Source: Molanna angustata
Lineage: Eukaryota > Arthropoda > Insecta > Trichoptera > Molannidae
DNA: 64,000 nucleotides
Assembly (NCBI GenBank): GCA_963576475.1
Contig: OY754977.1
Location: 15,238,943-15,302,942 of the forward strand
Direction: 5' to 3'
Both the position numbers and the translations under genes were made by a program. Below are positions 10,802 to 21,577 of this stretch, piece after piece. How positions within the stretch are numbered: position 1 is the stretch's first letter; each line of letters starts with the position of its first letter. The notes under the pieces were generated by a model. It was not told where the DNA came from, ran no database searches, and worked only from the letters and a program-made list of their open reading frames with translations.

Positions 10802-11170
10802 TTAGCTCTCTTTGGCACATTAAGTGCAGTGTCTGCAAGGTTTTAGAGTTCTCCGGACTCTTCGTATGTTCTTTATGTGTTCTTTCAGAGTTTTGCAAGG
10901 GGCCGTTATTAGTCCCCATAAGCAGAACGGGTGGTGGAGGGGGAAGAACACCTTTCATACTAGTTGTTGAACTTTGAGTTTACACTTTTATGTTAAACCT
11001 TGAAAAGTATTAAAAATTAATGTAGCAAAAAAATGTATTGCATAATTATTGCTAGTATTACCTCAGAACAGGCTCTCGCCTTGTGAGATAATATATATTC
11101 AATTGTAATATTTTAAGTTATATTGTATAAAATTGTTTGTGTTAAGGAAATAAATAAAAGATTTTTAAAA
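10802..11170 (+). mobile_element. 3' UTR of the R1-like LINE
   Basis: It follows directly on the ORF above and contains a GC-richer segment ('gggtggtggagggggaagaa') also expected of a transcribed UTR. It ends in 'aataaataaaagatttttaa', which may serve as polyadenylation signal and tail. The right boundary is approximate because I see no second copy to compare. Confidence 0.55.
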
Positions 11171-12120
11171 AATATAGCAGGTATCATGTTCCGAGGTGAT
11201 ATTATAAATGAAATGTGCAATCATTAAAATTTTTAAAATAAACTCATATCATAGATAAAAGGAAAGTTAAGTATGTTTTTTTTTAAATTGAAAGTTATCT
11301 TTTTTTTTTAAATTGAAACAATATTTAATTTATGAATATTCCAAAGCATTCCTTTATGTGAGCAATATCTGCAGTGTACTCGATATCTTACATAAATGCT
11401 AATTAAAATAATGGTGGAACATAAAATAAGAGACACATGGAAATAATTTCTTCCTCAGGTAATATTTTTCTGATAGATAAAACAATTTTGAATAGCAGAT
11501 GCCTTTCTACACCATGAACTAGGTGAACTCCTAACGAACTGACGCACACAATACTAGCACAATGGCCACACAACACGCTTTACGCCATGTTATGTGTGTT
11601 TCTGGTAGATAAACGTATCACCTATGTAGCTTAGATGAACACAAAGCACCTCGGTGTATCCTAAGCCTAAAAGCCTATACAATAAATGTTTCATTTCCTA
11701 TGCGGTATTCCTAATTCTTATGGCAGTAAACTTGAAAGAAATCATGTCAGCAGAAACGACTGAGCATAGATAAGAGAGAGGTAGTGTTTTATTAAGAAAA
11801 CACAGATCAAAATAAGAGTTTTAAACAAATCAAATAGCTCGGTATATGTCCACATAATCAACTGAACTTAAAATTGGTTAAAATTAATACAGATGTTACA
11901 TTGGTTTTTGGTTGATGTCTAAGCAGACTTCAATAACAAACAATATAAGGAAGAATGGCTTAATAATTTATAAATAAGGGGCTAGTCAACAATATTTTAG
12001 CCCCTCTATTTATAGTCAATTAACACAGTATTTCCAACTAGGTACACAGAATCTAAAGCAACTAGAGAACAAGCAAAATTTCCCGTTCAATAAATGAAGG
12101 CTGAAATTATTTCTTCCACA
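11171..12120. other. no recognised gene or element
   Basis: AT-rich, without long frames. A small inverted segment near 11480-11610 ('ctgatagataaa' versus 'tggtagataaac') is not convincing. Confidence 0.55.
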
Positions 12121-12121
12121 G

Positions 12122-12318
12122 CCCATTCAGACTTTGTGGCTAGGTTGATTAACTATCTGACACCTGAACTGAAGCTTCGGGTTTGATTCCCGGTGGAGAC
12201 ACAGTTTTAAATTGTGTTTTCAGTCCGATTCTGTGAGACGATTTAAATATCACAAGTCTCCAGAATTTGGCAACATGTTATGGGGCAACTGTTAAATTAA
12301 TATTTGACATTTTATTTA
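12122..12318 (+). mobile_element. SINE family A, diverged full copy
   Basis: The head has 'tttgtggctaggttgatt' (decayed A box) and GGTTTGATTCCCGG (B box with one change). The family body follows: 'tctgtgagacgattt', 'aagtctccagaatttggcaac', 'taatatttgacatt'. It is in the opposite orientation to the copy at 2313-2543 and older by divergence. Confidence 0.8.
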
Positions 12319-12883
12319 AAAAAATATTGTAATGAAATTTAAATATCCTGTGAAATTTGAGTACAAAGGCTTTTTTCCTAATGGATTAGTTTCTTATTTA
12401 ATTATATTTTGACACAAGAATCAACTCTCCTACAAATTTCTAAACATTTTAACCATGATTTCATAACATAGTAATATTTAATAAATTTATTGATTCAAAG
12501 AACATAATATATAATTTTAAATTACATTTTTCTTTTACGTTTTTAATGTATGTTTATAACTAATTAAATAAATTACAGTGGAATGACCTTAATGCATTGA
12601 GACTATATCAGAGTAAGAAACAAATCTCGTGACAGATAGAACCATACGACTGATGTAACTTCTATGAAATTATGATCGAATTCACAACAACAATGAACTA
12701 AAAGATATACAAACTTCGAAGTGTGCTTTTAATAAACAATACTCTAGTAACAATGGGATCAAAATCCAAAATCAAAATGTTTTTTTTTTATAAAAGAATG
12801 AATACCTATGTCCTTGTAACACACATAATATACATTCTCATACATTCCCTAAATTAAGCATAAATGCTTGTACTATAGGTGAA
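12319..12883. other. no recognised gene or element
   Basis: AT-rich spacer between SINE copies. Confidence 0.55.
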
Positions 12884-12962
12884 CGAAATCGGTCGTGGCA
12901 GGATTCGATCTCGCGACCACTGGATTACAAACCCAGCGCGCTAACCGCTCTGCCACCACTAT
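12884..12962 (-). mobile_element. SINE family C, tRNA-like head only
   Basis: On the minus strand TGGCAGAGCGGTTAGCGCG is a good A box/D arm. CTGGG-TTTGTAA-TCCAG forms a 5-bp anticodon-like stem with a 7-nt loop (TGT in the anticodon position). The T-arm (GATCGAATCC) is degenerate and the acceptor halves do not pair, so this is not a functional tRNA gene. A second copy at 31905-31983 shares the head and a downstream 'cgaaatcg(g/t)tcg' flank, supporting a dispersed element. Confidence 0.65.
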
Positions 12963-13491
12963 TTTTTTGGTTTTGCAATTGAATACAATCAAAATTTCAT
13001 GTTGCAATATTTTAACTGTCAGTTGTGCATCTAAACAAGTCACTTGATCTTAAAGAGCATTTAACGACAGTAATATATGCATCAGTAATATTACCTGATG
13101 CTGTCTTTCACCACTTCGAAGTCTCATTCTTCATACCACTTGATAAGAAATCTAATTGTAAAAGTACAGGTGTTTATAAAAATGATAATATTAAACTAAG
13201 CATATTAATCAGTACACAAACAGATTAGCTATTGAAGAGAAATGATTCAAAAATTGAATGAAAAAGGAAGGAAAATAGTTTTCCAAACAGACCGAGTCAA
13301 ATGAGAAGTGTAACTAGAATGACAAGCACATGTTAAATATTAGTTATTGGGCCTACCATATTCCATCAAACACACAAAACAAATAATCAGTGTGCAAAAT
13401 GGTATCGTAAACTGTAAAAACTTGAATATAGATAGTAATTAAATGCATGCGTTCATATAAAAATGAAATGTGCAAATATGTATTTACTTAC

Positions 13492-13527
13492 CGCGGCTGC
13501 GGGATGTCTTGCCGGTGTAGGATACAT
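13492..13527 (-). CDS. candidate first coding exon of an unidentified host gene
   Basis: On the minus strand an ATG at 13527 with purine at -3 opens a 12-codon frame rich in Pro, His and Ala (MYPTPARHPAAA). It ends precisely at a consensus donor, GCG|GTAAGT (13486-13491 on the plus strand reads acttac). The intron would be phase 0. The segment is GC-rich against an AT-rich background and faces the fem-1 exon 994 bp away. I do not recognise the protein and cannot see its next exon. It remains a prediction based on start context, donor and composition. Confidence 0.45.
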
Positions 13528-14520
13528 TTCTGCAGGCACAGTATCAGATAGCCTAACCTAATAAACACAATTCAATATAAGACAATCAATCGTACTCAAT
13601 TTGAAGATTATACGAAGAAAATACAATGAATATATTATTATTTACGAAATCTAATATAATAAACGTCACCTTGTCAAACCATAAACACAATACACCGCAC
13701 AGCAGACAACACTTTTTTTTTACTGAATCACTTAATAAAACCAAGTTTTATTTTTTCATTTTCATATTTGATACACGTAATAACTATTCTAACGTATGTT
13801 TCATTTTGAAAACAAGAAATAAAACCGAAATATTATTTTTGATCAAAAGCATCCTTCAGAATGTCCACGCCGCTAGCAAAAGATATCGGAAAATAACAGT
13901 AAATTATTCTATTGGCAACCATGATGTTTGTATAGATAGATGGCGTAAAAAAGAAAAATAAAAAAAAACATATAGTAAAGTAAAAAGAAAGTTAAAATCT
14001 TTTTTGAAATACATTGTTTTTTTAAATTAAAAATTTACTACAGCAATTATATGAGATAAAAATATAAAAATTACCATTATTTAATTTCAATAAAATGATT
14101 CCCGGAAAATATTATTGACGGGTAACTTACAAACGAGCAATAATATCAAAAAGTTTCGTACTTTTATCATAGATGGCTCTGCTTCATTTTCAGTATTGTT
14201 CAGTATATACTTCCTCGCTCTCTTTTACATTAATAAACATGAAATGAGTTAGAGCGAGTTAAATATATACTTCTGAATATTGTTATAAACTAAACTAAGT
14301 CGCTATTCATACAGATTATACAGAATGTGATAAAATGTAAAATGGCAGTCAGTTATTTTTCAGCTGTTCTGGCGTGGTTTGCTTTTGGCAGTGGTGCGTA
14401 TAGTGATGTGTGCTTTATAGTTGACAAAGGAATCTAATGAAATATAAACATTTCTTTTAGTGTATGTTTTCGTTTTAATACTTTAATTTGTGAATAGTGT
14501 TTTGTGTCAGTTTACATACA
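13528..14520. promoter_or_regulatory. putative bidirectional promoter region
   Basis: The interval separates two head-to-head first coding exons and carries no recognisable transposon, unlike nearly all the rest of the window. It contains several TCAGT-like initiator matches (for example near 14347), a near-palindromic pair 'cctcgctctctt' and 'gttagagcgagt' at about 14211-14260, and a possible 3' splice site 'tttcttttag' at 14460 that could end a 5' UTR intron of fem-1. No TATA box position can be fixed. Confidence 0.45.
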
Positions 14521-14580
14521 ATGGATCACAAAAGCGTTGTGTATAATGCAGCCCGCGACGGAAATCTTAATCGGCTCAAA
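14521..14580 (+). CDS. fem-1: first coding exon of a Fem-1 family ankyrin-repeat protein
   Basis: ATG in good context (ACAATGG) begins MDHKSVVYNAARDGNLNRLK, then the frame meets a consensus donor, AAA|GTAAGT, at 14581. The 20 residues match the start of Fem-1 A/C-type proteins, in which 'VxNAARDGxL' opens the first ankyrin repeat. Those proteins are substrate receptors of Cullin-2 ubiquitin ligases. The exon is 60 nt, phase 0. No further Fem-1 exon is found to the right, so the first intron would exceed 49 kb and hold the whole Helitron, gypsy and satellite content. The alternative of a retained pseudogene end is less likely because start context and donor are intact. Confidence 0.75.
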
Positions 14581-15332
14581 GTAAGTTGTTTTTCTCCAAA
14601 TTATCTAATTTTATCTCTCAAACGTGCTGATGTAGCTTTATGTTTTATTCTTTATTTGCGTAACGTTTTGTTTGCACTCTTGCCGTATCGCCTACAAAAA
14701 TCGTTACGAAACTTCTCGCTATTTTTGGCACAATGCATTGTAAACAAACCCTCGAAAATGACGATAAAATTGATGTTCCTTATTCCTTCAAAAGATTTAT
14801 TTGTATTAATCTGACATACTTTACTTACGTTATAAAAACCTACTGAAATAACGGTTTCAGCAGGTTGTAGACCTGTCCCAGATTATAAGGCAATTTGCGA
14901 TTAACATTGAACAATTTTATGTGCCTATTGACTTGGCATGTCAACGCGAGCACATATTTCTGGATTTTTCGCCTTTGCAGAGTTCTTAATTCTATAAAAA
15001 AATGGTACAGCAGTCCGTGTAGAATGTATTAAATCCTATTATACTTATTGGAATAAAAATATAAGATTGATGCAAAGTATTTATGACAAGAATTAAATTT
15101 TATTTCATTAGATTTTATCGGTCTACTTTTTCCCGGCGCGAATTTTTTAAATTCATTATATTTTTTCAAAAATGCTGAGTATATTTTTTTATAGTGCGAG
15201 TATGCGTGAAAGTTTTTATAAATAAAATAATACCCACGCAATTTTTTGTTGACATTTACTTTCTTTGGGTAGGTACTTTTTTTGCAATATTTTTAATTCA
15301 TAATTTATTATCAGGGAACTTCGATCCTATAA
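14581..15332 (+). other. start of the inferred first fem-1 intron
   Basis: Begins with the donor GTAAGTTGTT. The frame continues open for about 230 bases past the donor, but its sequence is unlike any ankyrin repeat. The rest is AT-rich without recognised elements. Confidence 0.55.
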
Positions 15333-16382
15333 TCCAACTGTCGATTTGTTCAGGAGAACTTTGTTCTCTTAACATATCGACAATGTATCAAGCCAGAATA
15401 CGCGAGAATTGTATGGAGAGGTCTACTTTTTTCACGGCTTTTCCAACTTTGAAGTCAAAAAACACCAACTTAGAGGCTTCGCAGCATATATGTTCCATAC
15501 ACGGATTTACTCAGAATTCGGAGTAGAACATTTCGTGTGTCTGTGTGTGTGTGTGTCTGTGTGTGTGTCTGTGTGTGTGTGTGTCTGTGTCTGTGTGTGT
15601 GTCTGTGTGTCCGTCCCCCCCTTATAACTTTTGATCCGCTCAATTTACAGAGCCTAAAATTTCAGAATATATAAACAGTTACAGGCCTACAAAACTTTTA
15701 TACTCGGAATTTTGAATTTTTGTTTCAGTCAGGGGTTATCAACTTTTGAATTTTTATTTTATTTTTCCATATATCTCAGAAACCATAAAAGCTAGAACGC
15801 TGAAAATTGGTACAAACATAGACAAATACAAAATCTCAAATTAGTTTTTTCAAAAAAATTCCAGGGTTTCTCAAACATTTTTTATTAAGAAAAATATTTT
15901 TTTTATGATAAATTTATGAGTTTAACTGCCTATATTTCCAAAACTTTTACAATTATCGAAAAAAGCCGAAACACCCCAACTAGATAATTTAATTTTCTAT
16001 AAAAAATATTTACATTGTAGTAGAAGATCTCAATTTTTTTTTAACAATTTTTTTAAAAATTGAATTTAGTGACGACATCGCTTCATACATTTTATATGGC
16101 AGTCGCCTATACACAATATGTAAGAAGACTTAATAGTTTGATACTTCATCTCCAAACATACATATACATACCATCATGCTATTTGCATATTCTGGGTAGG
16201 AAAAAGGATCTTCCTCCATACTATCCTATCTTGACATACATACCTACACATGTTGTATAGAAAACAAAATATCTGAAAATATTCAATAATTTGTATCTAT
16301 GGGTTTATAGTTTGGTACATATTCTTCAACTATACATACTATCGCTATCGACAGTTGGATCTCATGTGTTACATGCAACTAG
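15333..16382 (+). mobile_element. Helitron copy H1 (1050 bp), first of a head-to-tail array
   Basis: Begins TCCAACTGTCGAT after A and ends ATCGACAGTTGGA, then CTCATGTGTTACATG and CAACTAG at 16382. The 13-bp subterminal inverted repeat, short 3' hairpin (CATGT-gtt-ACATG) and CTAG terminus fit Helitron/Helentron-type rolling-circle elements. The interior holds a TG/CTG microsatellite (15534-15612), poly-pyrimidine tracts and no Rep/helicase. The next copy starts at the very next base. Confidence 0.88.
15534..15612. repeat. TG/CTG microsatellite inside Helitron H1
   Basis: An interrupted (TG)n tract with CTG interruptions, repeated with the same interruption pattern in H2 (about 16584-16662). 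A shorter version is in H3 (about 28949-29017). It is an intrinsic part of this Helitron family. Confidence 0.9.
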
Positions 16383-17201
16383 TCCAACTGTCGATTTGTT
16401 CAGGAGAACTTTGTTCTCTTAACATATCGACAATGTATCAAGCCAGAATACGCGAGAATTGTATGGAGAGGTCTACTTTTTTCACGGCTTTTCCAACTTT
16501 GAAGTCAAAAAACACCAACTTAGAGGCTTCGCAGCATATATGTTCCATACACGGATTTACTCAGAATTCGGAGTAGAACATTTCGTGTGTCTGTGTGTGT
16601 GTGTGTCTGTGTGTGTGTCTGTGTGTGTGTGTGTCTGTGTCTGTGTGTGTGTCTGTGTGTCCGTCCCCCCCTTATAACTTTTGATCCGCTCAATTTACAG
16701 AGCCTAAAATTTCAGAATATATAAACAGTTACAGGCCTACAAAACTTTTATACTCGGAATTTTGAATTTTTGTTTCAGTCAGGGGTTATCAACTTTTGAA
16801 TTTTTATTTTATTTTTCCATATATCTCAGAAACCATAAAAGCTAGAACGCTGAAAATTGGTACAAACATAGACAAATACAAAATCTCAAATTAGTTTTTT
16901 CAAAAAAATTCCAGGGTTTCTCAAACATTTTTTATTAAGAAAAATATTTTTTTTATGATAAATTTATGAGTTTAACTGCCTATATTTCCAAAACTTTTAC
17001 AATTATCGAAAAAAGCCGAAACACCCCAACTAGATAATTTAATTTTCTATAAAAAATATTAACATTGTAGTAGAAGATCTCAATTTTTTTTTAACAATTT
17101 TTTTAAAAATTGAATTTAGTGACGACATCGCTTCATACATTTTGTATGGCAGTCGCCTATACACAATATGTAAGAAGACTTAATAGTTTGTTACTTCATC
17201 T
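16383..17201 (+). mobile_element. Helitron copy H2, left part (interrupted by the gypsy element)
   Basis: Starts TCCAACTGTCGAT directly after the CTAG of H1 and is nearly identical to it base by base. It stops at 'cttcatct', where the LTR retrotransposon inserted. The remainder resumes at 28507. Comparison with H1 ('cttcatctccaaac' at 16145-16158) gives the uninterrupted site. Confidence 0.9.
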
Positions 17202-19510
17202 TGTAAGGAAATGAAGTACAAATCATTGTTGTTCATAAAATTAAATCCATACCAGATCTTTTGCTTCTGCTGGATCCACTATCGTCCGGCTAGGACGCAC
17301 GGTAGAGCATTTCTTTGATTCTCAGAGGGAATACAGGTGGATAATTGAGAAACAGCGAGCGTGACCAGAACAAAACTGTATATTCTTTGTGTAAGAGAGA
17401 CAAAATTTAATTAGAGATATAATGGTACATATGGGTTAGTGTGATATGAGGTAATGATGGTGATGTTTGATGATTAAGAATAGTCTTACTTTCTAGGGTG
17501 GCCAACTAATTAAAATAAACAGTGATCACTATTGTACATTTGCATGAGCCTTAAGTATTTGAATATTTCAAAAGTCAGTTCCAGATTAAATTTAATTTTA
17601 CAGGCCGAAGGCCCAACACTGAGTAATTAAGGAATTTCCTTTTTCTCTTTACCAAACTTAGTTCTAAGGGTATGTCGATATCAGTAATTCTAGGGACGAT
17701 TCACGTAAAAGGGGATGTGTGAAAGTCAATGATCTCAAACCTTTGGTCCGACGGTGGGGAGAAATTGCCTTATCACGTATTCAACAAGGCCTGATGTTTC
17801 CAACCGTGATGGAGGTGAAGAAGAAAGGCGGCAGGGGCGATCTAATGTTGAAGGCGCTCCAGACTTTCTCTCACCAAGGGGAGAAGCCTAATCCGAGGTG
17901 ATAACAAGGCAGTTGGCCCACTGTCAGTCGTATACATCCCGTGTGGCAGAGATAGGTGTTAACACTTCGTTATGTGTTCATACAACCACGCGAAGTCACT
18001 TTGCAGATGAAAGAAATTGAAAAACAGTCACGAAGTATGGCTTGCTACCATTTAATCAAAAGGTTCAGCTCGTACGCAGCCGATTGAGATTTAAACACTT
18101 CGTTATGGATTCACACACCTACGCGAGGTCACTTTGAAAATTAATGAAATTATAAAACTGTCTCCAAGTATGACTAGCGACCATTTATTTAAAGGGTACA
18201 GCTCGTACGCAGCCGATTGAGATTTAAACACTTCGTTATGGATTCACACACCTACGCGAGGTCACTTTGAAAATTAATGAAATTATAAAACTGTCTCCAA
18301 GTATGACTTGCGACCATTTATTTAAAAGGTACAGCTCGTACGCAGCCGATAGAGATTTAAGCACTTCGTTATGGATTCACACACCTACGCGAGGTCACTT
18401 TGAAAATTAATGAAATTATAAAACTGTCTCCAAGTATGACTTGCGACCATTTATTTAAAAGGTACAGCTCGTACGCAGCCGATAGAGATTTAAACACTTC
18501 GATATGGATTCACACACCTACGCGAGGTCACTTTGAAAATTAATGAAATTATAAAACTGTCTCCAAGTATGACTTGCGACCATTTATTTAAAAGGTACAG
18601 CTCGTACGCAGCCGATAGAGATTTAAACACTTCGTTATGGATTCACACACCTACGCGAGGTCACTTTGAAAATTAATGAAATTATAAAACTGCCTCCAAG
18701 TATGACTTGCGACCATTTATTTAAAAGGTACAGCTCGTACGCAGCCGATAGAGATTTAAACACTTCGATATGGATTCACACACCTACGCGAGGTCACTTT
18801 GAAAATTAATGAAATTATAAAACTGTCTCCAAGTATGACTTGCGACCATTTATTTAAAAGGTACAGCTCGTACGCAGCCGATAGAGATTTAAACACTTCG
18901 ATATGGATTCACACACCTACGCGAGGTCACTTTGAAAATTAATGAAATTATAAAACTGTCTCCAAGTATGACTTGCGACCATTTATTTAAAAGGTACAGC
19001 TCGTACGCAACAGATTCAGATGTTAACACTCCGTTATGTGTTCTTTCAACTACGCGAAGACACTTTGAAATTTGATGAACTTAAAAAATTAAAAAAAACC
19101 GAACCGAAGTATGTATTACGATGTTGTTTTATACGCCTCCTTCACGCATAAGGCGGTATACTCCGAGATCCGACTCGGATTTTTAGATAATTAGTTTATA
19201 ACGACACTCTCTGTTTAGTTACAATGCCTTACATCGATTCCAGGCATAAAACACAATGAACTGGGTGAATACGCTGATAGATCGCGGAGCAAAACAAAGC
19301 GTGGTGTGTAACCGTTAGAAAAAGACGCCGACTGAAGGCGGGAGTTGACGGGGGCGACGGTAGGTGTTTTGAGGGGAGCGGGGGGGGCCGCTTGACACCA
19401 GCTGCGTTTTTAGCGAGACCTTGAACTAGTTCAATACGTAACTACTGCCGCCAATTTTAAATTTGAAAAGATAATTATTTAAATACGTAGCGAGCGTACC
19501 GCTCGCTACA
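17202..19510 (-). repeat. 3' LTR of the gypsy element (2309 bp)
   Basis: Direct repeat of 26198-28506 at a fixed offset of 8996. It ends in a terminal palindrome GTAGCGAGCG-tac-CGCTCGCTAC (19487-19509) that lies at the U3 terminus when read on the minus strand. A 60-codon plus-strand frame (17719-17901) starting with GTG lies antisense inside it and is probably not a gene. Confidence 0.96.
17955..19132. repeat. 133-bp tandem repeats inside the 3' LTR
   Basis: The landmark CAGCTCGTACGCA recurs at 18066, 18199, 18332, 18465, 18598, 18731, 18864 and 18997, exactly 133 bp apart. Seven central units are almost identical, differing mainly in 'cgttatgg' versus 'cgatatgg'. The first and last units are clearly diverged, as expected if the array expands from the middle. 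Confidence 0.97.
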
Positions 19511-21577
19511 CTCCAATCAAAGTTACCCAAACAAAAAGAAAAAGAAAAGAAAAAAAAATTCCGTAAGCCGGCCTGTGCAAATTGGAGAGAATGAAAGACC
19601 CTGACTGTAATGATGAGAAGTAACGAGAGGAACTTATAACCACGACCAGATTCTTAGTTTATGAGGAGTATGGTGAGTTGCGTGTTCTCGGCTGGTCACA
19701 CCAGTACATCGCAACCACCTCCAGTAGTGAGACCGACCTAGTGACTCTTGGTCATCGTAGGTTTGTCGAGGGTGTAGGCAATGGGTAACATACTTAAGGT
19801 ATGTGCCCCCCTACTCATGATCAAGGTTTCGTACGTGAATCATAATTGATTATAGCATTCAGAAGGAATACGCCCTAATTGTGCGAGTTCGGAATCATAC
19901 TAATGTTCAAACTTCGTTGAAACCTAGGTTAGACTCGAATAAGGACTCCTACTCGCGATACGACACGATCGGGGTTATATGTTGGGTTGCGCAGCGGTGT
20001 GGTACAGATACCAATGTTCGGCAACTAGCTTCTACCTATAGCCATGATTAATTCTAGGAAAACACTCCATTGATGAACAATACAGGGGGGGAGCACCGAA
20101 AGAATTAGAGTTGCCAATCTAATAGGCGAACTCTCTTCAGCCTTACCCAAACAAACTTAACAATAATTGGCGAACTCGAAGCTAGTCGCTTTCCTACACG
20201 CATGTGAGTTGAGCAATCAGATATCTCACTCAGGGCAACCGACTGGAAACATAAGTATAATGTCGCGGAGCAAGCGTGCTTGAACAGTCCGCTTGCTATG
20301 TGCGAAACAACAAAATTAATGACTTACATTCACAAAAGGAAAATAACAATCTTGTAGCTACAGTTTGTGACCACACTGGATAGCTGGCCAAGCGATCCAT
20401 CACGATGGACGCGAATCGATGCTTGCCAATTCTCAACACGACTCCTCAAGTGAAGACTTGGCATCAGGCTACTACCTGGGATTCCTTCCTAACGACAGTT
20501 TACAAATACAATGAATATAAGGACAAGGGGCCTATCACGACAGACGCAAACTGAAGTTATTATTCACTTGCAGCGACAGTTCACAAATACAATGAATATC
20601 AGGACAAGGGGCCTATCACGGTAGACGCGAACTGTAGTTTGCACAGCCTCAAAATGACTCCTCAAGTGAAGACTTGGCATCAGGCTACTACCTGGCATTC
20701 CTTTTCAACGACAGTTTACAAATACAATGAATATCAGGACAAGGGGCCTATCACGACAGACGCAAACTGAAGTTATTATTCACTTGTAACGACAGTTCAC
20801 AAATACAATGAATATCAGGACAAGGGACCAATCACAATAGACGCAAACTGAGGTTCTTCACGCAACCGCTTGGTACTACCACTCTTGCTTAACTCTACAC
20901 CGGTCAAGTAGTACCCAACCGAAGGGAATCAAGCCAAATGGCGAGTTGACAATCCAGTATTCAACTCGTTAATAATACACAAGAAAAGGGTGAGTTGACA
21001 ATCTAATATTCAACTCTGGAATAATACACACAAAACAAGGGAGAGTTGACAATTCAATATTCAACTCAGAAAAAATTAAACATAATGCAAGGTGAGTTGA
21101 CAATCCAATATACAATTCGGGAACTTATGTATTCTAACAAGGAAATCTTTAGCGAGAACTCCTAGTAGTACACAAGGGGAGGGAAGGGGTTATATACAGT
21201 TAGGGCTACCACTTAGGATGCCTGTCAGAAGGCGGCTAGCTCCTTCAGGAATGGAGACAGGATCCTAGCAATCATGCATTGGTCACAATTATTTATACAC
21301 ATACCCTTGCATACATCATTCTTTTACAGATGGTCCTTACAAAATTCATCGTTCACACTACTTTAATTTCAAGCGATCTTTAATTGCCAGCACATTTTAT
21401 GACGGGTACATGACTGCAGGGCATAATTGAAAAGGGGTTACATAATTCATCCGGGGTGAGAAGTGTATCGTTAGGCGCCACTGATTTTTTGCGGATCAAA
21501 CCAGAAACCAAGTTTACACTTTGCAACCTATCAATAGGTTTATTGCTAGGTAAGGGTCCCAGCACAACAATTAATAC
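19511..21577 (-). other. non-coding region between pol and the 3' LTR
   Basis: 2.07 kb without a supportable env ORF. It contains two repeat sets. Units around 'acaaatacaatgaatatcag' plus 'gacaaggggcctatcacgac' recur four times at 20498-20860. A 'gagttgacaatccaatattc' unit recurs four times at 20940-21115. An A/G-rich tract (19532-19558) lies just inside the LTR but is purine-rich on the plus strand, so it is not the polypurine tract for this orientation. The true tract is not evident. Pol's frame continues open for 65 codons past its TAA (21577 to 21383). Confidence 0.8.

Noticed and set aside
12884..12962. A tRNA-Thr gene (anticodon-position TGT) on the minus strand
   Set aside because: The T-arm is degenerate and the acceptor halves do not pair; a second decayed copy shows it is a SINE-type head.
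14497..14814. A single-exon 105-codon gene containing the fem-1 start
   Set aside because: The first ATG is at 14521, a consensus donor follows after 20 codons, and the sequence beyond it no longer resembles an ankyrin protein.
17719..17901. 60-codon plus-strand frame in the LTR, repeated at 26715-26897
   Set aside because: It begins with GTG, lies antisense to the element, and is duplicated only because LTRs are duplicated. No domain is recognised.
19532..19558. A/G tract as the polypurine tract of the gypsy element
   Set aside because: It is purine-rich on the plus strand while the element is coded on the minus strand, and it is 21 bases from the LTR.
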